This document shows positions 1 to 13,100 of a DNA stretch of 64,000 bases, piece by piece. Numbering within the stretch: the first letter of the stretch is position 1; every line of letters starts with the position of its first letter. The position numbers were made by a program, and so were the translations under genes. Below the pieces are notes generated by a model that had not been told where the DNA came from, made no database searches, and saw nothing but the letters and a program-made list of their open reading frames with translations. The stretch spans positions 9,269,639-9,333,638 of the forward strand of contig NC_043990.1 of the NCBI RefSeq assembly GCF_902150065.1, given 5' to 3'. Source of the stretch: Myripristis murdjan (lineage: Eukaryota > Chordata > Actinopteri > Holocentriformes > Holocentridae).

Positions 1-518
1 TGTGCTCATTTTTATTTATTTATGTGTTCATTCATTCATTCATCTACACTGTCTTTTACAGCAGTGCTCTGTCTACATACTTACTCTTCTGTACCTGCAT
101 TAAAACAATAAAATAAAGAACAACCAAGAAAAGCTATTTTTTCCATCTTTCCATGGACTCCACAGTCTTACAGACATTTAGCAGTGAGTTTTCACACCTC
201 AGATGAAAACACACGCAGTATGGAAGCTTACAGAGTGAGACAATCATTCAAAAAAAAGTCATAAGTCCTAAATTAGTTTACTTATGAAGACATCGGAACA
301 AAATAAAACAAGTTTAAAGCATATTCAGCCATAAAAACTGAACAAAACCAGTGATAAAATCAAATGAAATTACAGCCATTGGAGCTGATTTAAAAAAGTG
401 ATTGACAGTGAATACAATGATAAAATAGAAATTGTATCTAAGGTCACACAGCTGGCATGAAAAGGGACTTTAGCACAGCCTAATGGAGGCAAGTCAAGCC
501 CAGGGTCCACAGGGTCAG

Positions 519-601
<83 letters not shown>

Positions 602-819
602 GGAGGGGGTGAGGAGTCTTCTTATGGGATATTTTTGGAGGGGAGGGAGCCGAGGGGTGCCTGTATTTGGAAATGTAGGTGGGTGGCTGTGGGCTCAGGG
701 AGGAGGGCAGGGTGGGGGTTGGAGGGGAAGTGGGAGGGGGGAGGAGGGGGAGTCATGTGTCACAGTCCTGGTTTGGGACCCCTGGTTTCCCCTCAAACAC
801 CGACACACACACACACCCC
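1..819. other. Non-coding left flank with (GT)n tract
   Basis: I see no gene here. Open frames in this stretch come from the (GT)n tract and a G-rich segment that follows it. The first 120 bases are AT-rich and contain AATAAA-like hexamers near 109-117, but no coding sequence ends nearby to assign them to. Confidence 0.5.
521..600. repeat. (GT)n microsatellite, about 40 units
   Basis: An uninterrupted GT dinucleotide run of about 80 bp, followed by a G-rich segment to about 760. It gives rise to spurious Val-Cys open frames. Confidence 0.95.
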
Positions 820-994
820 CACACACACAGAGCACTGTGGCAGACAGACAGAGGACGGAGGGACAGAGCGAAGAGGAGCAGAGAGCGACCTGCGAGAGAA
901 AATCAACAAAGTGAAAGAAAGAAAGAAAGAAAGCCTGAAGTGAGAAACTGAGAAAGCCAAGGAAGGGAAGAGGAGCGAAGAGACAGAGAAAGAG
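820..994 (+). other. klhl31: Candidate 5' non-coding exon of klhl31
   Basis: A purine-rich stretch ends in AGAG followed by GTAAAA, a fair U2 donor. The matching acceptor would be the strong polypyrimidine-CAG at 6834-6836, which opens the exon carrying the klhl31 start codon. This is inference only: no coding sequence or promoter element proves transcription here, and the start at 820 is arbitrary. Confidence 0.25.
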
Positions 995-1636
995 GTAAAA
1001 ATCTGATTTCTACTGCATGGCAGCGAGGGACGATTTCAAACCTCCAGGCTGATTTGACTTTCATCAGGCTGATAGCAAAAGATATTGTTTCATTTGTGCC
1101 GAGGCTGAGATTGTTCCGATGTCAAACTTTTTAAATGGTGAGATTAAAACTTTTTTTTTTTTTTTTTTAATTTATGCATGCACTTGCATCATAACAGTTT
1201 CTAGTGAATTAAATGATAGTTATTCCTCATTTTGCTGAGGACCTCATGGAAGCTCCTGAGGGCCCCTTGCTGGCCCCATGACCACACCTTGAAAACCACT
1301 GCTATTTATTGTATCTCAGTACACATTTTCAGTTTCAGGTCAAGTTTGCCCGCGCTTCATTTTCTCCTACGTTCATTGATATGAGCGACAGGGGATTTTT
1401 ACTCTACAGAGGCCACACAGTTTGTCATGTCAGACGTCACACGACAGATCCTCAGACAAACAGGGCTTTTCAGGTCATTCAATAATAATGTAACACAGTT
1501 TTTATTTACTTTACTTTTTTTTTTTTTGTAACATTTCAACAACGGAAACAAATTTCTAGCAGCGAGTTGCCATTGGGATCCCACTGTGCCAACGATACTG
1601 CAGGGGGTGTCAAACGCTCTCATTCCAGCCCTTAGC

Positions 1637-1640
<4 letters not shown>

Positions 1641-1668
<28 letters not shown>
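1641..1668. repeat. (CA)n microsatellite
   Basis: Fourteen CA units. Two shorter GT runs follow at about 1793-1811 and 1852-1870. Confidence 0.9.
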
Positions 1669-1670
<2 letters not shown>

Positions 1671-2689
1671 CGTACACATTCACCCGGTGTTGGTCAGCAC
1701 TTATAAATATCCTCTGGAGATAGCCAAAGGAATTCTGCTGCTGGCACAGAGGGATGAGGGAAGTGCTGGGGGAAGGATGCAGGCTGGCATTGTGTGTGTG
1801 TGTGTGTGTGACAGTGGTACTACATGTCTATCTGTGTGTACATCAGTTGAGTGTGTGTGTGTGTGTGTGTTGCAGTGGGTTGGAGCAGCTGGCGGTAAAC
1901 AGCAGCTGCCTCTTGTTCCCTCCTGGCTCCTGGTTTGTTTTGGCTCCTCTCTCACCTCGGCCAGGTGACTCGGAGATCACACATCACCTTTGCTCTCTTT
2001 TCTCTCTCTCACAAAGGGTGTGAAGACTTCCTGAGCACAATTAAAACGCTTTGGGGAACTTCAGGCCTCAAACTTTTCCATGATCTGTCTCCTGTCTCCT
2101 CATGTTTAAATTAAATCCAAATTAAACATTTTCTCACTTCCCCTCTGCCCTTTTTTCACTCTCACTTTTCATATTTTGAATATAGCTGCTGTTATGGGAA
2201 AAGAAAAACACAACTCCAATATTTGTGTTTTTGAGGTTTACATGGTTATTTAATGAGTAAACCCATAAACCCATTCAAAACTCCATGTAATAATTTCTGA
2301 GTTAATGGGTGGACAGTTTTTCATAACGCCGATAGAAAGAGTTGGCTTTTTATCTGTGTTTGTTATTCAAATACCACAATATCTTGTATTCATTTATACT
2401 TAATAATTAATTAATTTATCCTACCAAGACTCATTTCATGCCTCATCAGAGTCATTTCAAGCCTGTTCACCTCCACATCAAATCTCTGTCACTTTAATCT
2501 GCAATTCAAATTTGGCACACCATTTTTTTCTTCCCTCTTTCTATATTGTGGCCATTTAAAATATTAATTCAAATGCTAATAATGCTACTAGTATTCTTAG
2601 TGTCATAGACGGTATATACAGTCTATGACTCATACCAACAGCAATAATAACAACAATATACATTATCTGAAAAGAACCTGAAAAAAAAA

Positions 2690-2999
2690 TTAACCCTATA
2701 AAGCCATTCGTATCATATATGATACACATTTTCAATTCCGTTTTTCGTTTTCAGTTTAATCAATACTTGACCAAAATACTGTTGTATACCTTTGAACACT
2801 TCCCCTGTTCACCCTGGACCATACCATTGGCACTTCAAGTACATATCATATATCATACACCAGAAAGGTCGTGTAATAACATATTTTTTGATTTTTCTTT
2901 TTATATATATATTTTGTTATAGGATTAAATAAAGGCTTCAATTTCAAAAAAATTGAATTTTCTGCCAATTCTTTCATAGTTCAGGCTTTATAGGGTTAA
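2690..2999. mobile_element. piggyBac-type MITE with TTAA duplications
   Basis: A 302-bp element (2694-2995) lies between two TTAA target-site copies (2690-2693 and 2996-2999). Its ends are perfect inverted repeats, CCCTATAAAGCC on the left and GGCTTTATAGGG on the right. TTAA duplication with CCY...RGG ends is diagnostic of piggyBac elements. There is no transposase frame, so it is non-autonomous. It lies upstream of the klhl31 coding exons, within the presumed first intron. Confidence 0.85.
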
Positions 3000-3260
3000 A
3001 TAGATAACACCAGATAAAAAGGCAAAATGGTAATGAATCACTACTGCACCAATGAGATGTGTAAATATTCTCTGTGAAAAATAAAATAGCAGGGCTAGCC
3101 AACGTTATTATTAAGTGATTACAGCTTCAACAGCAGTTGCCTCGGTGTCACCGCCACAAAAACATCCACATGTTTCCACTGGGTTCTCTCTCACTGTCTC
3201 TTTATCTCCTCCTCCTCCTCCTCTAACACCCCCCTCCTCCTCGTCCGCCCTATCTCTGAA

Positions 3261-3364
3261 CTTGGCCCTTTTTAAATAGCCCCTATCGGCTGAGGGAGCC
3301 TGCTCTGCACATGGAGAGGTGGGGGGTTTCAGGGCCGAGTGGCAGCTGCTGTTGGTGTCATATG
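3261..3364 (+). promoter_or_regulatory. Candidate muscle-type promoter or enhancer upstream of klhl31
   Basis: A TATA/AT-box-like TTTTTAAATAG (3269-3279) sits in GC-rich sequence. Three E-boxes follow within 90 bp: CACATG (3308-3313), CAGCTG (3343-3348) and CATATG (3359-3364). Klhl31 is a skeletal and cardiac muscle gene, so an E-box cluster near a TATA-like box is plausible as a promoter or enhancer. No transcript start is proven. Confidence 0.3.
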
Positions 3365-4398
3365 AAGAGGAGGGGCTGACACAGGCCGGGCTGCACTAAC
3401 CATGTTGCAATACTCTGATAAAAGGTTGAAGCAGCAACGTCCTGCGGCAGGGACGCCTTACAACCTCGTTACATCATAAACCAGCTGAGGAGAGGAGCGA
3501 ATACTAATGCAAGCCCCCTCCCAGAAACCTAAAATCAGTGTTATTATGGTATTTATCAGCAGCACAGGATTTGTCACAGTGTCCCTGCACAGCGATGACA
3601 CATTTAGTCAGATGGCACACGGTGGAAAAGCTATTAAAGTATAAGAGAGAGAGTAATATTTCAATGTTTGGATCAATTAACCCTCAGCCGAGCGCTCAGG
3701 GTCAGACAGGAGCCACAGACGTGATGAGCAAAACATCATTTGAGTCGACCCGCGATGCAAAACAACCCAAGTACAAGCCAAGCGAAGTGTGCAGAGGTTA
3801 ATCTATCCATCTATCTATCCATAAGCTGCATTCCCAAAGCTTAAACAACAGTGACTGTCCTGTGATATATCACGTAAATCAGGGCACTCGAGAAACAAAC
3901 AAACAAACCATGCATTTTGCAGCCTGGTGGTTCGCTGATGTGAAAATAGTCTTCTCACAGCTCAGCCTTGAGAAAACAAATGGGACCAAGGTTACAGCTG
4001 CTGGGTCATCCACCAAGCTGGGAACTGGTCCAAACCCACATGAGACCACAGCACAACCACATCCCCAAACAAACAAGAGGCACTAAAGCCTCATGGAAGA
4101 TATTTACACCACCTGAGCTGCACTGGTTACCCCAAACACACCGTCTGTTGCCATCTGCAGACATTTTTAATGCTGTCCAATGCATCACTGCTGATATTTT
4201 CTCATGAATAGTGTGTTACTGTGAGTAAATTACACCTCTGGTAAGATATTTTACATCTTGAAACAGTGATCCCACTCGAGCAGATGATACTGACAGGTCA
4301 AATGTCTGTCTGCTGACCTAAATACCCAACAGGTTCCTAGAATGACAGACATCTAGACCAGGAGATCAAAGACACAAAGGACTACAGGAACTCACTAA

Positions 4399-4400
<2 letters not shown>

Positions 4401-4437
<37 letters not shown>
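4401..4437. repeat. (TATC)n microsatellite
   Basis: About nine tetranucleotide units. Confidence 0.9.
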
Positions 4438-6680
4438 GCTGTGTTTGTGTGTGCTAAAAATTTCTTTTGTCCCTGTAATAGCAGAGTGGAGGAGGGTCTA
4501 ACCAGGGTCAGTGTGATTCGTAAAAGCCTCTACTATTGGCCGTCAAAACTGCTTTTAGGTTGTAAGGAAGGAAGGAAATGTTTTTTGTGAATCCATATGT
4601 CCATAAGATGAGTCTGAAAAGCACTGATGTAAACATCCTGCTGGACAGAAATAGAGTCCAGGATGAAAGCAGCGTCAGCAAATTGAGTCACATGTCTGAC
4701 CACAACACAGCTTCTGGATCTCTCTCTCGTTCAACCTCAAATCGTCCTCGTTTTCCTCCCATCATTACTCACACAAAATCTATCTTTTAATTCACATTGG
4801 AACACTTTGAAAATGAGATGCTGCAACTTAAGGGGTTTATCCTACTAATGATGAATAAATACGTTCCCAAAACATGTTAGAGCCATGAAACTGACTCCTG
4901 CGGCCTCCTCTGGGGCTGCGACGGGTATCGATGGTGACTCTTGCTTCTGTAAGGACGTGACTTGTATCTCCGAGTCTGTTAATGAAACGACGAGAGCAAA
5001 ACGAGAATCAACAGATTGTAATTACAGACTAGTTAGTGGTTGCCAGCTGGTAATGTGCATGGATCTTAATCCAGAGAAAATAAAAAGGGTTAAGGCAGGG
5101 TAAGGGCACAGGAGGAGGAGGAGGAGGGGAGTAATCTAAGCTTCAGTGCTCACTGCTTTGCCCCCTGGCATATTTTTAGAAAGGCTGATCAGTGTGCTTG
5201 TGTGTCTGCGAGTGAGTTTTGATGAGGTGTTTTCAATCGTGCATTTGCCTGACAGTTAACACGGCTGATCCTGCCATGTTTTCATCCCTGCAGCTTTCCC
5301 AGGGACTTTAAGCAGAGACATCAGCCTGGCCTTTTTAAAAGCACATATTTAAATAATGAACTACACAATTTCACACTGGAGGGCTGCCAAGTCAAACAAA
5401 ATTCTCATTATTTTATTTTCTGAGCAACTCCACTAGTGCAATTATAGGGTGATTACATTGCTCAAATTCGCACTCACAAAAAGACATTTAAATGTAAAGA
5501 TTAAGCAACATATAGAGCAGGAAGTGTTCTCGTAAAATGCCTATTCAAGCCCTCTCACCATCACAATGTAAAAGTGGCATTTTGACTAAAGTTTTGATGT
5601 GTGATCCCACGAGGGCTGCACTGGGAGTGTTGTTCCCTGCTGGTCCCATTAGTGGGTTTGTCATTATTGAGCTTTATGCTAAATTCCAGCAGAGATCCCT
5701 GTGTTTCCAAAGATACCAAATATACCCTGGTGATTGTAGGGAAAAGTGTATAAAATGATGCACAACACATCTAGATATTTTCCATTTGATGTAATGGGGC
5801 AGCCATAAAATAACGGCATCTTGATCTTGAATATTACACAGAATATTTATGTGATATTGTGCAACATGGAGAAATAATTGTTGAATATGTGAAGAAAACT
5901 GCCTCTCAAATTTTCCTCCTCACAAATTCATGCTGACTTCAGTTACTCTCTCCATTTGAAGTGCGATGTGTCAGCTTTCTGTTACAGCTCGCTGATCTGT
6001 TTGCCAGGCGCGGCCCATTGCAGGCGGGAATAAGATTCCCCAGTTGCTCTGTGGCTGAGATGCATGTGCTGTGAGAGCAGCAGGGAATATGGCTCCCAGC
6101 CCGCATGTATGTAGGAGGACCTCCACAAACCATAAACCCAACCCTGACTCCGCTTCATTTATGGAAGCCCTCACAAAGGCCACTTGCACCTGTCATTCAC
6201 AGAGCCACCCCACCCCTCCTTTTTAAAGAGAGAGAGAGAGTGAGAGAGGGCTCAGTGTCTTTCATAGTCTCGAGGAACATGCTGGGTGTGTTTAAGCTGC
6301 GGGATGCACTATTTGATTCTCATGCACTTGCCAGGTCTAAAGCTACAGTGTGTGAGAGAGAGGAATGAAGAAATAACTTTCCTGTGTTGTAGAAATCATC
6401 GGGAAGCAGCATCACTATGTTTGTACTTTCATGCTTTACATGTTTTATTAAAAAGCCTTTTAAGCAGGAAAATCAGGCTTTTAATTGGTCTACAAGTTCA
6501 AATTGTAGTTCAGGATCCAGTTTATTTAGATATGAGCTTAATTACAGTTACAGTCTCAAAAGGCTTAACACAGCTTATGGAAAACAAAATGAAATGCCCT
6601 GACCTCAACCCTCATAGTGGACGAGAAGAAAGGCCAATAGAGGTTAAAAAAAAAAATAGAAGAAATCTTGGGAAAGTCTA

Positions 6681-6681
<1 letters not shown>

Positions 6682-6737
<56 letters not shown>
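6682..6737. repeat. (CA)n microsatellite
   Basis: A pure CA run of 28 units, about 100 bp upstream of the acceptor that opens the klhl31 start-codon exon. Confidence 0.95.
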
Positions 6738-6741
<4 letters not shown>

Positions 6742-6836
6742 TTGGACCTGAACTGTAGCCAGAGGGTTTGAGCGGCTTGTGTTTACACTTTGCAAATGCT
6801 AATTAAAATTTCCTCCTCTCCCTCTTTGTTTTTCAG

Positions 6837-7191
6837 GGACTGAAACTAAACCACCAACCAAATCCTTGACCACCTTCACAAGAGGAAGACAAATACACTC
6901 AAATCAGTCTTTCTGTCTGCCTGTCTGTCTGTTTGTGTTGCCTCGGTGTTTCGGCAAAGAGTCAGCAGCAGAGTGCTTGTTTTGATCTGTGGGTGAAAGG
7001 AAGTCAGGGCTTATCTCTGTGTCAGTAAGCAGCCATTAGGTCATTTTGTTGATCAGTTGGATTGTTAGGAAGTGAGACAGTGTCCTTGTGTGTCATCCAA
7101 TCAAACCCTTGTGCCTACATAATTTACCTAAGTTAGTCAAAAAACAAACAAACAAACAAACAAACAAAAAAACCCACAACAATCAAACGCC
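6837..7191 (+). other. klhl31: klhl31 5' UTR (exon carrying the start codon)
   Basis: A strong polypyrimidine tract and CAG acceptor (6834-6836) with a CTAAT-like branch point just upstream open this exon. It runs without an intron into the klhl31 ATG at 7192. Short upstream ATGs, for example at 7088, open small frames, so initiation at 7192 may need leaky scanning. Confidence 0.5.
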
Positions 7192-10100
7192 ATGGCACCT
7201 AAAAAGAGGGCCTCACGTCAGAAGAAGGCTGCGGTGGAAAACATGGCTCAGGTGGGCGTGGAGCCTGCACCCGCCTCTCTGAAGGTGGAGAGCCGCGGGG
7301 ACGGCGTGGTCGTGGTGGAGAGCGGGGTGAAGAAGATCGAGCAGATGGCGGCGCTGGACATCGTGCAGCTGAACAGCCTCAACCTGCCCCTGCCGCCGCC
7401 CGTCATCAAGCCCGGCGAGAGAGGCCTGGGCCTGGGCAGCGAGCTGACCCGGCCCCTGCACGGCAACGCCCTGCTGGAGGAGCTGAGCAAGATGCGTCAG
7501 GAGAGGTATCGTTTATTGCACCATCAGGGCCCCCTTAACCTAATGTGAGGCCCTGGGGCTGAGAGGTTTTGTAGGCCCCCCTATCCACCTGATTTACATA
7601 GTCTCATTATAAAATAAAAGTGTAATATGTTGGTAATCTGCATCACAAAATGCATTAGTTTCTTTTGGGACATAGAACAATGATTTTTCTCTTTTTGAGC
7701 CAGAGAAAACCATCATCATATCACTGAGCCTACTTGAGCATAAACACAAAAGGCAAAACACACACAGCAACTGCCGTTAGCCCCCAGGGGTCCGTTTCAC
7801 AAAGCAGGTTTAGTGAAAACTCTGAGTCTGTTGACCCTGAAATGAGGGAAACTCTGGGTTTTCCGTTTCACAAAGGGAGGTAACTCAAAGCAGAGAAAGA
7901 GGGGTAACTCCAGCCTGTTTCACAGAGGGAGGTACCGCAGTAACAGACTCCATGAAACTAACCTGGTCGGGACCAGGTTTTTCTCATGAAACCTCGAGTT
8001 TCTCTCTGTGTCCGCCCTCTTTCAGCCACACACGGTATTTAACTTCCTCATTCATTCAGTCAGCAGGTGAGTTTTGGCGTGGCATATTAGTTCTGCTGTC
8101 TGTTATTTTTTTTTTAAAAAAATAATTAAAAAACAGTCAGTAGGCCTTTATTAGAAGTCCATTAGTAGTTAGGTGGCGTCTTTTTTTCCACGAACATGGC
8201 ATGTCCTTTCTACAACGATCCCGTGGATGACCTTCATCCACGGGATGAGTGTTACTGCGCAGAGAATTAAATATTAAATTAGCCTAAATATTCATCGGGA
8301 GATAAGACCGCGCATCTATGTTTTAGCATTTCCAGACAATTATCTTTTTGAGCGTTACCGTTTCACGTCACCTAAATGAAATAAATGAATATGTTCAAAC
8401 TCTCTGTATGAATGCATTAAGATTTCCAACTGGGGTGAAAAACGCAGCCCGACGCTTCCCCGTTGCCATGGTGACTCGTCAAATCGGGGCTGTCTTTTTA
8501 TAGCCGTGGTGCACGCGCTTAACTCCAGGTGAAACTACTCCGAGTTGATCAAACTAACTCAAATCAGGTTAGAGTTAGTTACCCTCGACCAGGTTAGCCC
8601 GTGCATTAAAGCGGCCTTGTGCACCATACCGTATGTCATGGTATAATATGGTATCGTATCGTGTGATATCTTGTGCATCATATATGAATATCGTATTGTG
8701 TCCCCCATCATATCGCATTACAGCCAAATCCTTAACGCTTTATGGACAGAATCGTTTGCTCTCTGTTCTTCTTTCTTCTCACGTCACATCTTCTCACCTC
8801 CTCTTGTCCTCAGGTTCCTGACTGACTTGGAGCTGGCCTGCAAGACCAAGGCCTTTGACGTCCACAAGCTGGTCATCTCGTCTGTCAGTCAGTACTTCAG
8901 GGAGATCCTGGCCAAGGACCCTGGGATGAAGCGCCTTGAGCTGCCATCCCTCTCCCCTCTGGGTACAGCAACCATTTAAATCAACATTAGGCCACAAGCA
9001 GATCATAGATTTATAATGCTGCCCTCTCCTGTTTATCATTAAAATCATCTGTCCACTCGTCAGTCAGCCCCTCTATTCATCTACCCTTCAGTCATTCATT
9101 CATCCATTCAACCTTTATTTAAATCTCGAGGATCATTGAGGGCATGCACCCATTTTCAGTCATGTTGAGAGTACAATTAAAAACAGAATAATGAAACGGC
9201 GAGCATTATACTTTGCAAGCATGGTTTTAAACTGACCCATGCGTACAACTGTGCAAAGTTTTAAAGTGTGTTGCAAAATGTTCCAAGTACAAAAAGTAAA
9301 AGCAGTTTTCCCAAATTTACTGTTTACATGCGGGACTTTGAGCATCAGCCAGTCACATGAACGAGTCAAATACTGACCACAGGAGCAGCTTAAAAAGGAA
9401 GTGATATATGATGGTGCTTATGATGGCAAGTTGCCATTAAGGGCTTTAGAAATGAATACAAATTGATGTTTCTATAAATTGTACAATGGAATAGAGCAGA
9501 TGTGTTTTATTATCCATTGGTGGAAATTTGGTTTGTGCAAACTGGCATAGAATAAAACACATATCATTGCACACAGGCCACGCATTCAATCAACAATAAT
9601 ACATGAATAAATCTAAAAAGAGACTGCTAAAAAAAAATATCAAGAGGCCTAACGATGTCCAGGGATGTTAGGAAGCAGTTTCACAGCCTTCCAGTTGTAT
9701 CTAGAGAGGGATTCCCAGTGCGTCCAGTCAGAGCAGCCAGGGTTTCAGGGAGGGAGGCAGAGATCATCAATCTATGGTCTTCGCTCCATCTCACTGATAA
9801 ATGTGTAGTTTCCCACTGATGTTAAATGTCCCTCCGTCTCCAGGTCTGGCCAACGTGATCACCTTCGCCTACCTGGGTCGCGTCCACATGTCCCTCTACA
9901 CCATCGGCTGCACCGTCTCCGCCGCCGCCACCCTGCAGATCCCGCAGCTCCTCAAGATGTGCATGGACTTCCTGCTGGCCGAGCTCAACGTGCAGACCTG
10001 CGTCTACATCTGGAACATCGCCGCCGCCTACGGCCTGCTGCCCGTGCGTGACGCCGCCCGCCGCTTCGTCTTGGACAACTTCATGCAGTTCTCGGAGACG

Positions 10101-13100
10101 CCGCTGTTCACCCAGCTGACCCTGGAGCAGATCACCGCCTTCCTGCAGGACGACGCGCTGATGCTGCCCTCTGAGGTCACCACCTTCCAGGTCAGAGCTC
10201 AGAGGGTCACCTTTAAGCAAAAAAAAAAAAAAACATTCTCCACTTCTTCTGATGATCCATGATTCATACATCTCCACTGAGATAATCAATTTATCATGAC
10301 TGTCATACAAGAAGCTCGAAAATCATTTTTAAAGAAATTGAAAAGCCTGAGTGTGGTATGAAATTTTCTTCATATTTCATGCTCCTCTTACTTTTTGAGA
10401 TGACAAAAGGAGTTGGGAGCCAGAATTAGCAAAAACTGGGTTCAGCTCTCTTTTTAATTTTATTTTATTCAGTTCTGCAACATGTCCACTTGTGACCACA
10501 CAACTCTCATACCTTAACTGAGAAGAAAGGCCAGGTCCGTTTGGAGGAGGTCATCCACCAGCCTCCGGGCTCCCGCTCTCAGAGTCTGAGGCCTTCCTGT
10601 GCACAAGCTCATAGCTATTTTCAGTCAGACCTAAAAACAGAGCCCAGACCAGCTGTTCAGGGCAGAGCGCAGCTCCATGAGCCCGAGCCCATCACCTGCA
10701 GGTCCTCTGTGAGCAGAAATCCCCAATATAACTCACTGTATGCAGGATGGCTCATTTATTAATACATAGCCCCCTCACAGACCCAAATAGCCAGGCAGCC
10801 GGGGGAGAAGGGAAGCATTGATAGTTGTATTTATAAACAGAGTGTGAGTCTGTCAGTGCCAGACTAAGAATAACTCCATTAATTTAATTTACTCTAGTCA
10901 CGTTTTTTATTATTATTATTTTTTTTATTTTACATTTGAATGAACAGTAATACCTTTGTTCCCTCTGTTTTGTAAATGGTAAACTGCTGTCCCACAAGAA
11001 ACTCTTGCTCCAAATCCTAAAAGTCTCAATATTGACTTTTAGGGCCTACTCACATTAGCCCATTCGTGCCGTGCCCAATCACGTTTGACCCCAAAATCTG
11101 GATTATTTGACTAGTGTGAGCGCTCCGTTCCATGCTTCAGTACAGTACACTTCCTCCGCTCTGGCACGGTTGGAGGTGTGCTTCAGCATGGTACAGGTGT
11201 TCATGCACGAGCACATGCACGGTCACGCACGCAGCACACGAACATGGATATGACATAAATCATGCAACCATCCCTTAAGGCCCTTAAGCTATAACCAGGC
11301 AATGGTAGATATATTTTTTGTCTTTTTTCCTATTGTTTTATGAGTTTTGTCAAAATATCACACACTCATATCATAATCTTTAAGATAAAAGAAAGATAAT
11401 CTTAAGTCTTGATATTTAATTATTTCCTGAAAGTCAGTTTTGGTGGAATGGCTCTTGGGCTTAACAAACTTAAAGGAAAAATCCAACAACAGCCACTTGT
11501 TTGCTGCTGCATTTTTCTTATACCTGTGGATAACTGGCCAAATGTAGGCAACATTATATCATGCTGAGATATTTCTAATGCAGCTCCACGATAAAATACT
11601 GGAGCTGCAAAAATGTGAGCCACAACATACTGTGGTATGTGTCTAACAGTGCAGGAGTTGTGTTAGAGGTTGGATTTTCCTGTTATTAATATCTGTGGTA
11701 TTGGGCTGCATTACATTTTTCATTTATTCTGTTTCACTGAGAACATTTCTCTCCACAGCTGGCCATGAAGTGGCTCGATTTCGAGCCCACCCGTCAGGCT
11801 CACGCCGCAGAGCTCCTGTCCCACGTGCGCTTTGAGACCATCCCTGCCAGCGAGCTGGTGAGCCAGATTCAGCCCGTGGCCCGCATGATGCTGGACCCTC
11901 AGTGTCACCGCTTGCTGGTCGACGCCATGAATTACCACCTGCTGCCCTACCAGCAGAACACCCTGCAGTCCCGCCGCACGCAGGTCCGAGCCGGGCAGCA
12001 GACCCTGCTCACTATCGGCGGGCGCCCCTCCATCACTGAGCGCGCCCTGAGCCGAGAGGTGAGTGGCTGATGTGTTGGTGTGTGTTCATGAAACTTTGCA
12101 TCATTAGCACCCAAGAGAAGCGCATGTTGGGCTGACCTTTGACCCCTCTATGCTAAGGTGCTGTGGAGAGACCCCCGTGAGGGCGGAGCCACCTGGCGCC
12201 ACCTGTCCCAGCTGCCCGCCAAGAGCTTCAACCAGTGTGTGGCTGTGATGGACGGCTTCCTGTACGTGGCAGGAGGAGAGGACCAGAACGACGCCCGCAA
12301 CCAAGCCAAGCACGCGGTCAGCACCCTCAGCAGGTAGGAAGGAGCCCGCTGGAATACAAGACAGTTACTTTGTGGGGAAATCAGCAAACCTCAGTGGGAA
12401 AATAAATCATATAAAAACATGTGAATGTGCATCTTGACCTATACACTTTTATATGACCATTGGAGAGGTGATACATCACGGGGCTGGGAAATATGGACAA
12501 AATGAAATACCTCCATATCAATATTGTGTCCTTACTGCAGGGTTTTGCTTTCATTACATATTTACACACAAGTTATTTTTGATAAATTATTAGTAACATG
12601 AATGTGATGACCAATTAGAAAAACACAAGCCTTCCTTTACTGTAGTGCAGCCTTTGAACATGGGAAAAGACAACACTCAATTCATATCAGAATATCATAT
12701 CTAAAAATACAGGACAAGATCAGTACCTCTCATATCACAATATTTAAATAACACCCAAACACTGCCCTCTGCTCTCTCCTCTTGGCTCCATCAGATATGA
12801 TCCTCGCTTCAACACCTGGCTCCACCTGGCCAGCATGCGCCAGCGCCGCACCCACTTCTCCCTGGCTGCCACCGGCGGCCGCCTCTTCGCCATCGGCGGT
12901 CGCAACGTGGAGGGCCTGCTGGCCACCACCGAGAGCTACCTGCCCTCCTCCAACACCTGGCAGATGCGTGCGCCCATGGAGGTGCCCCGCTGCTGCCACT
13001 CCAGCGCCACCCTGCCCTCCGGAGACATCCTGGTGACCGGCGGCTACATCAACTGCGCCTACTCCCGCTCGGTGGCGTGCTACAACGTGGAGACCGACTC

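Noticed and set aside
483-951. Overlapping plus-strand frames of 90-143 aa rich in Val-Cys
   Set aside because: Produced by the (GT)n tract and G-rich sequence; no domain, and frames change freely across the repeat.
9822-10310. 162-aa minus-strand ORF
   Set aside because: Antisense to the GC-rich klhl31 exon 9844-10190; no domain.
11040-11240. hAT-type MITE in klhl31 intron (CACATTAG / CTAGTGTGAGCG motifs)
   Set aside because: Motifs resemble a fish element, but no clear terminal inverted repeats or target duplication were found.
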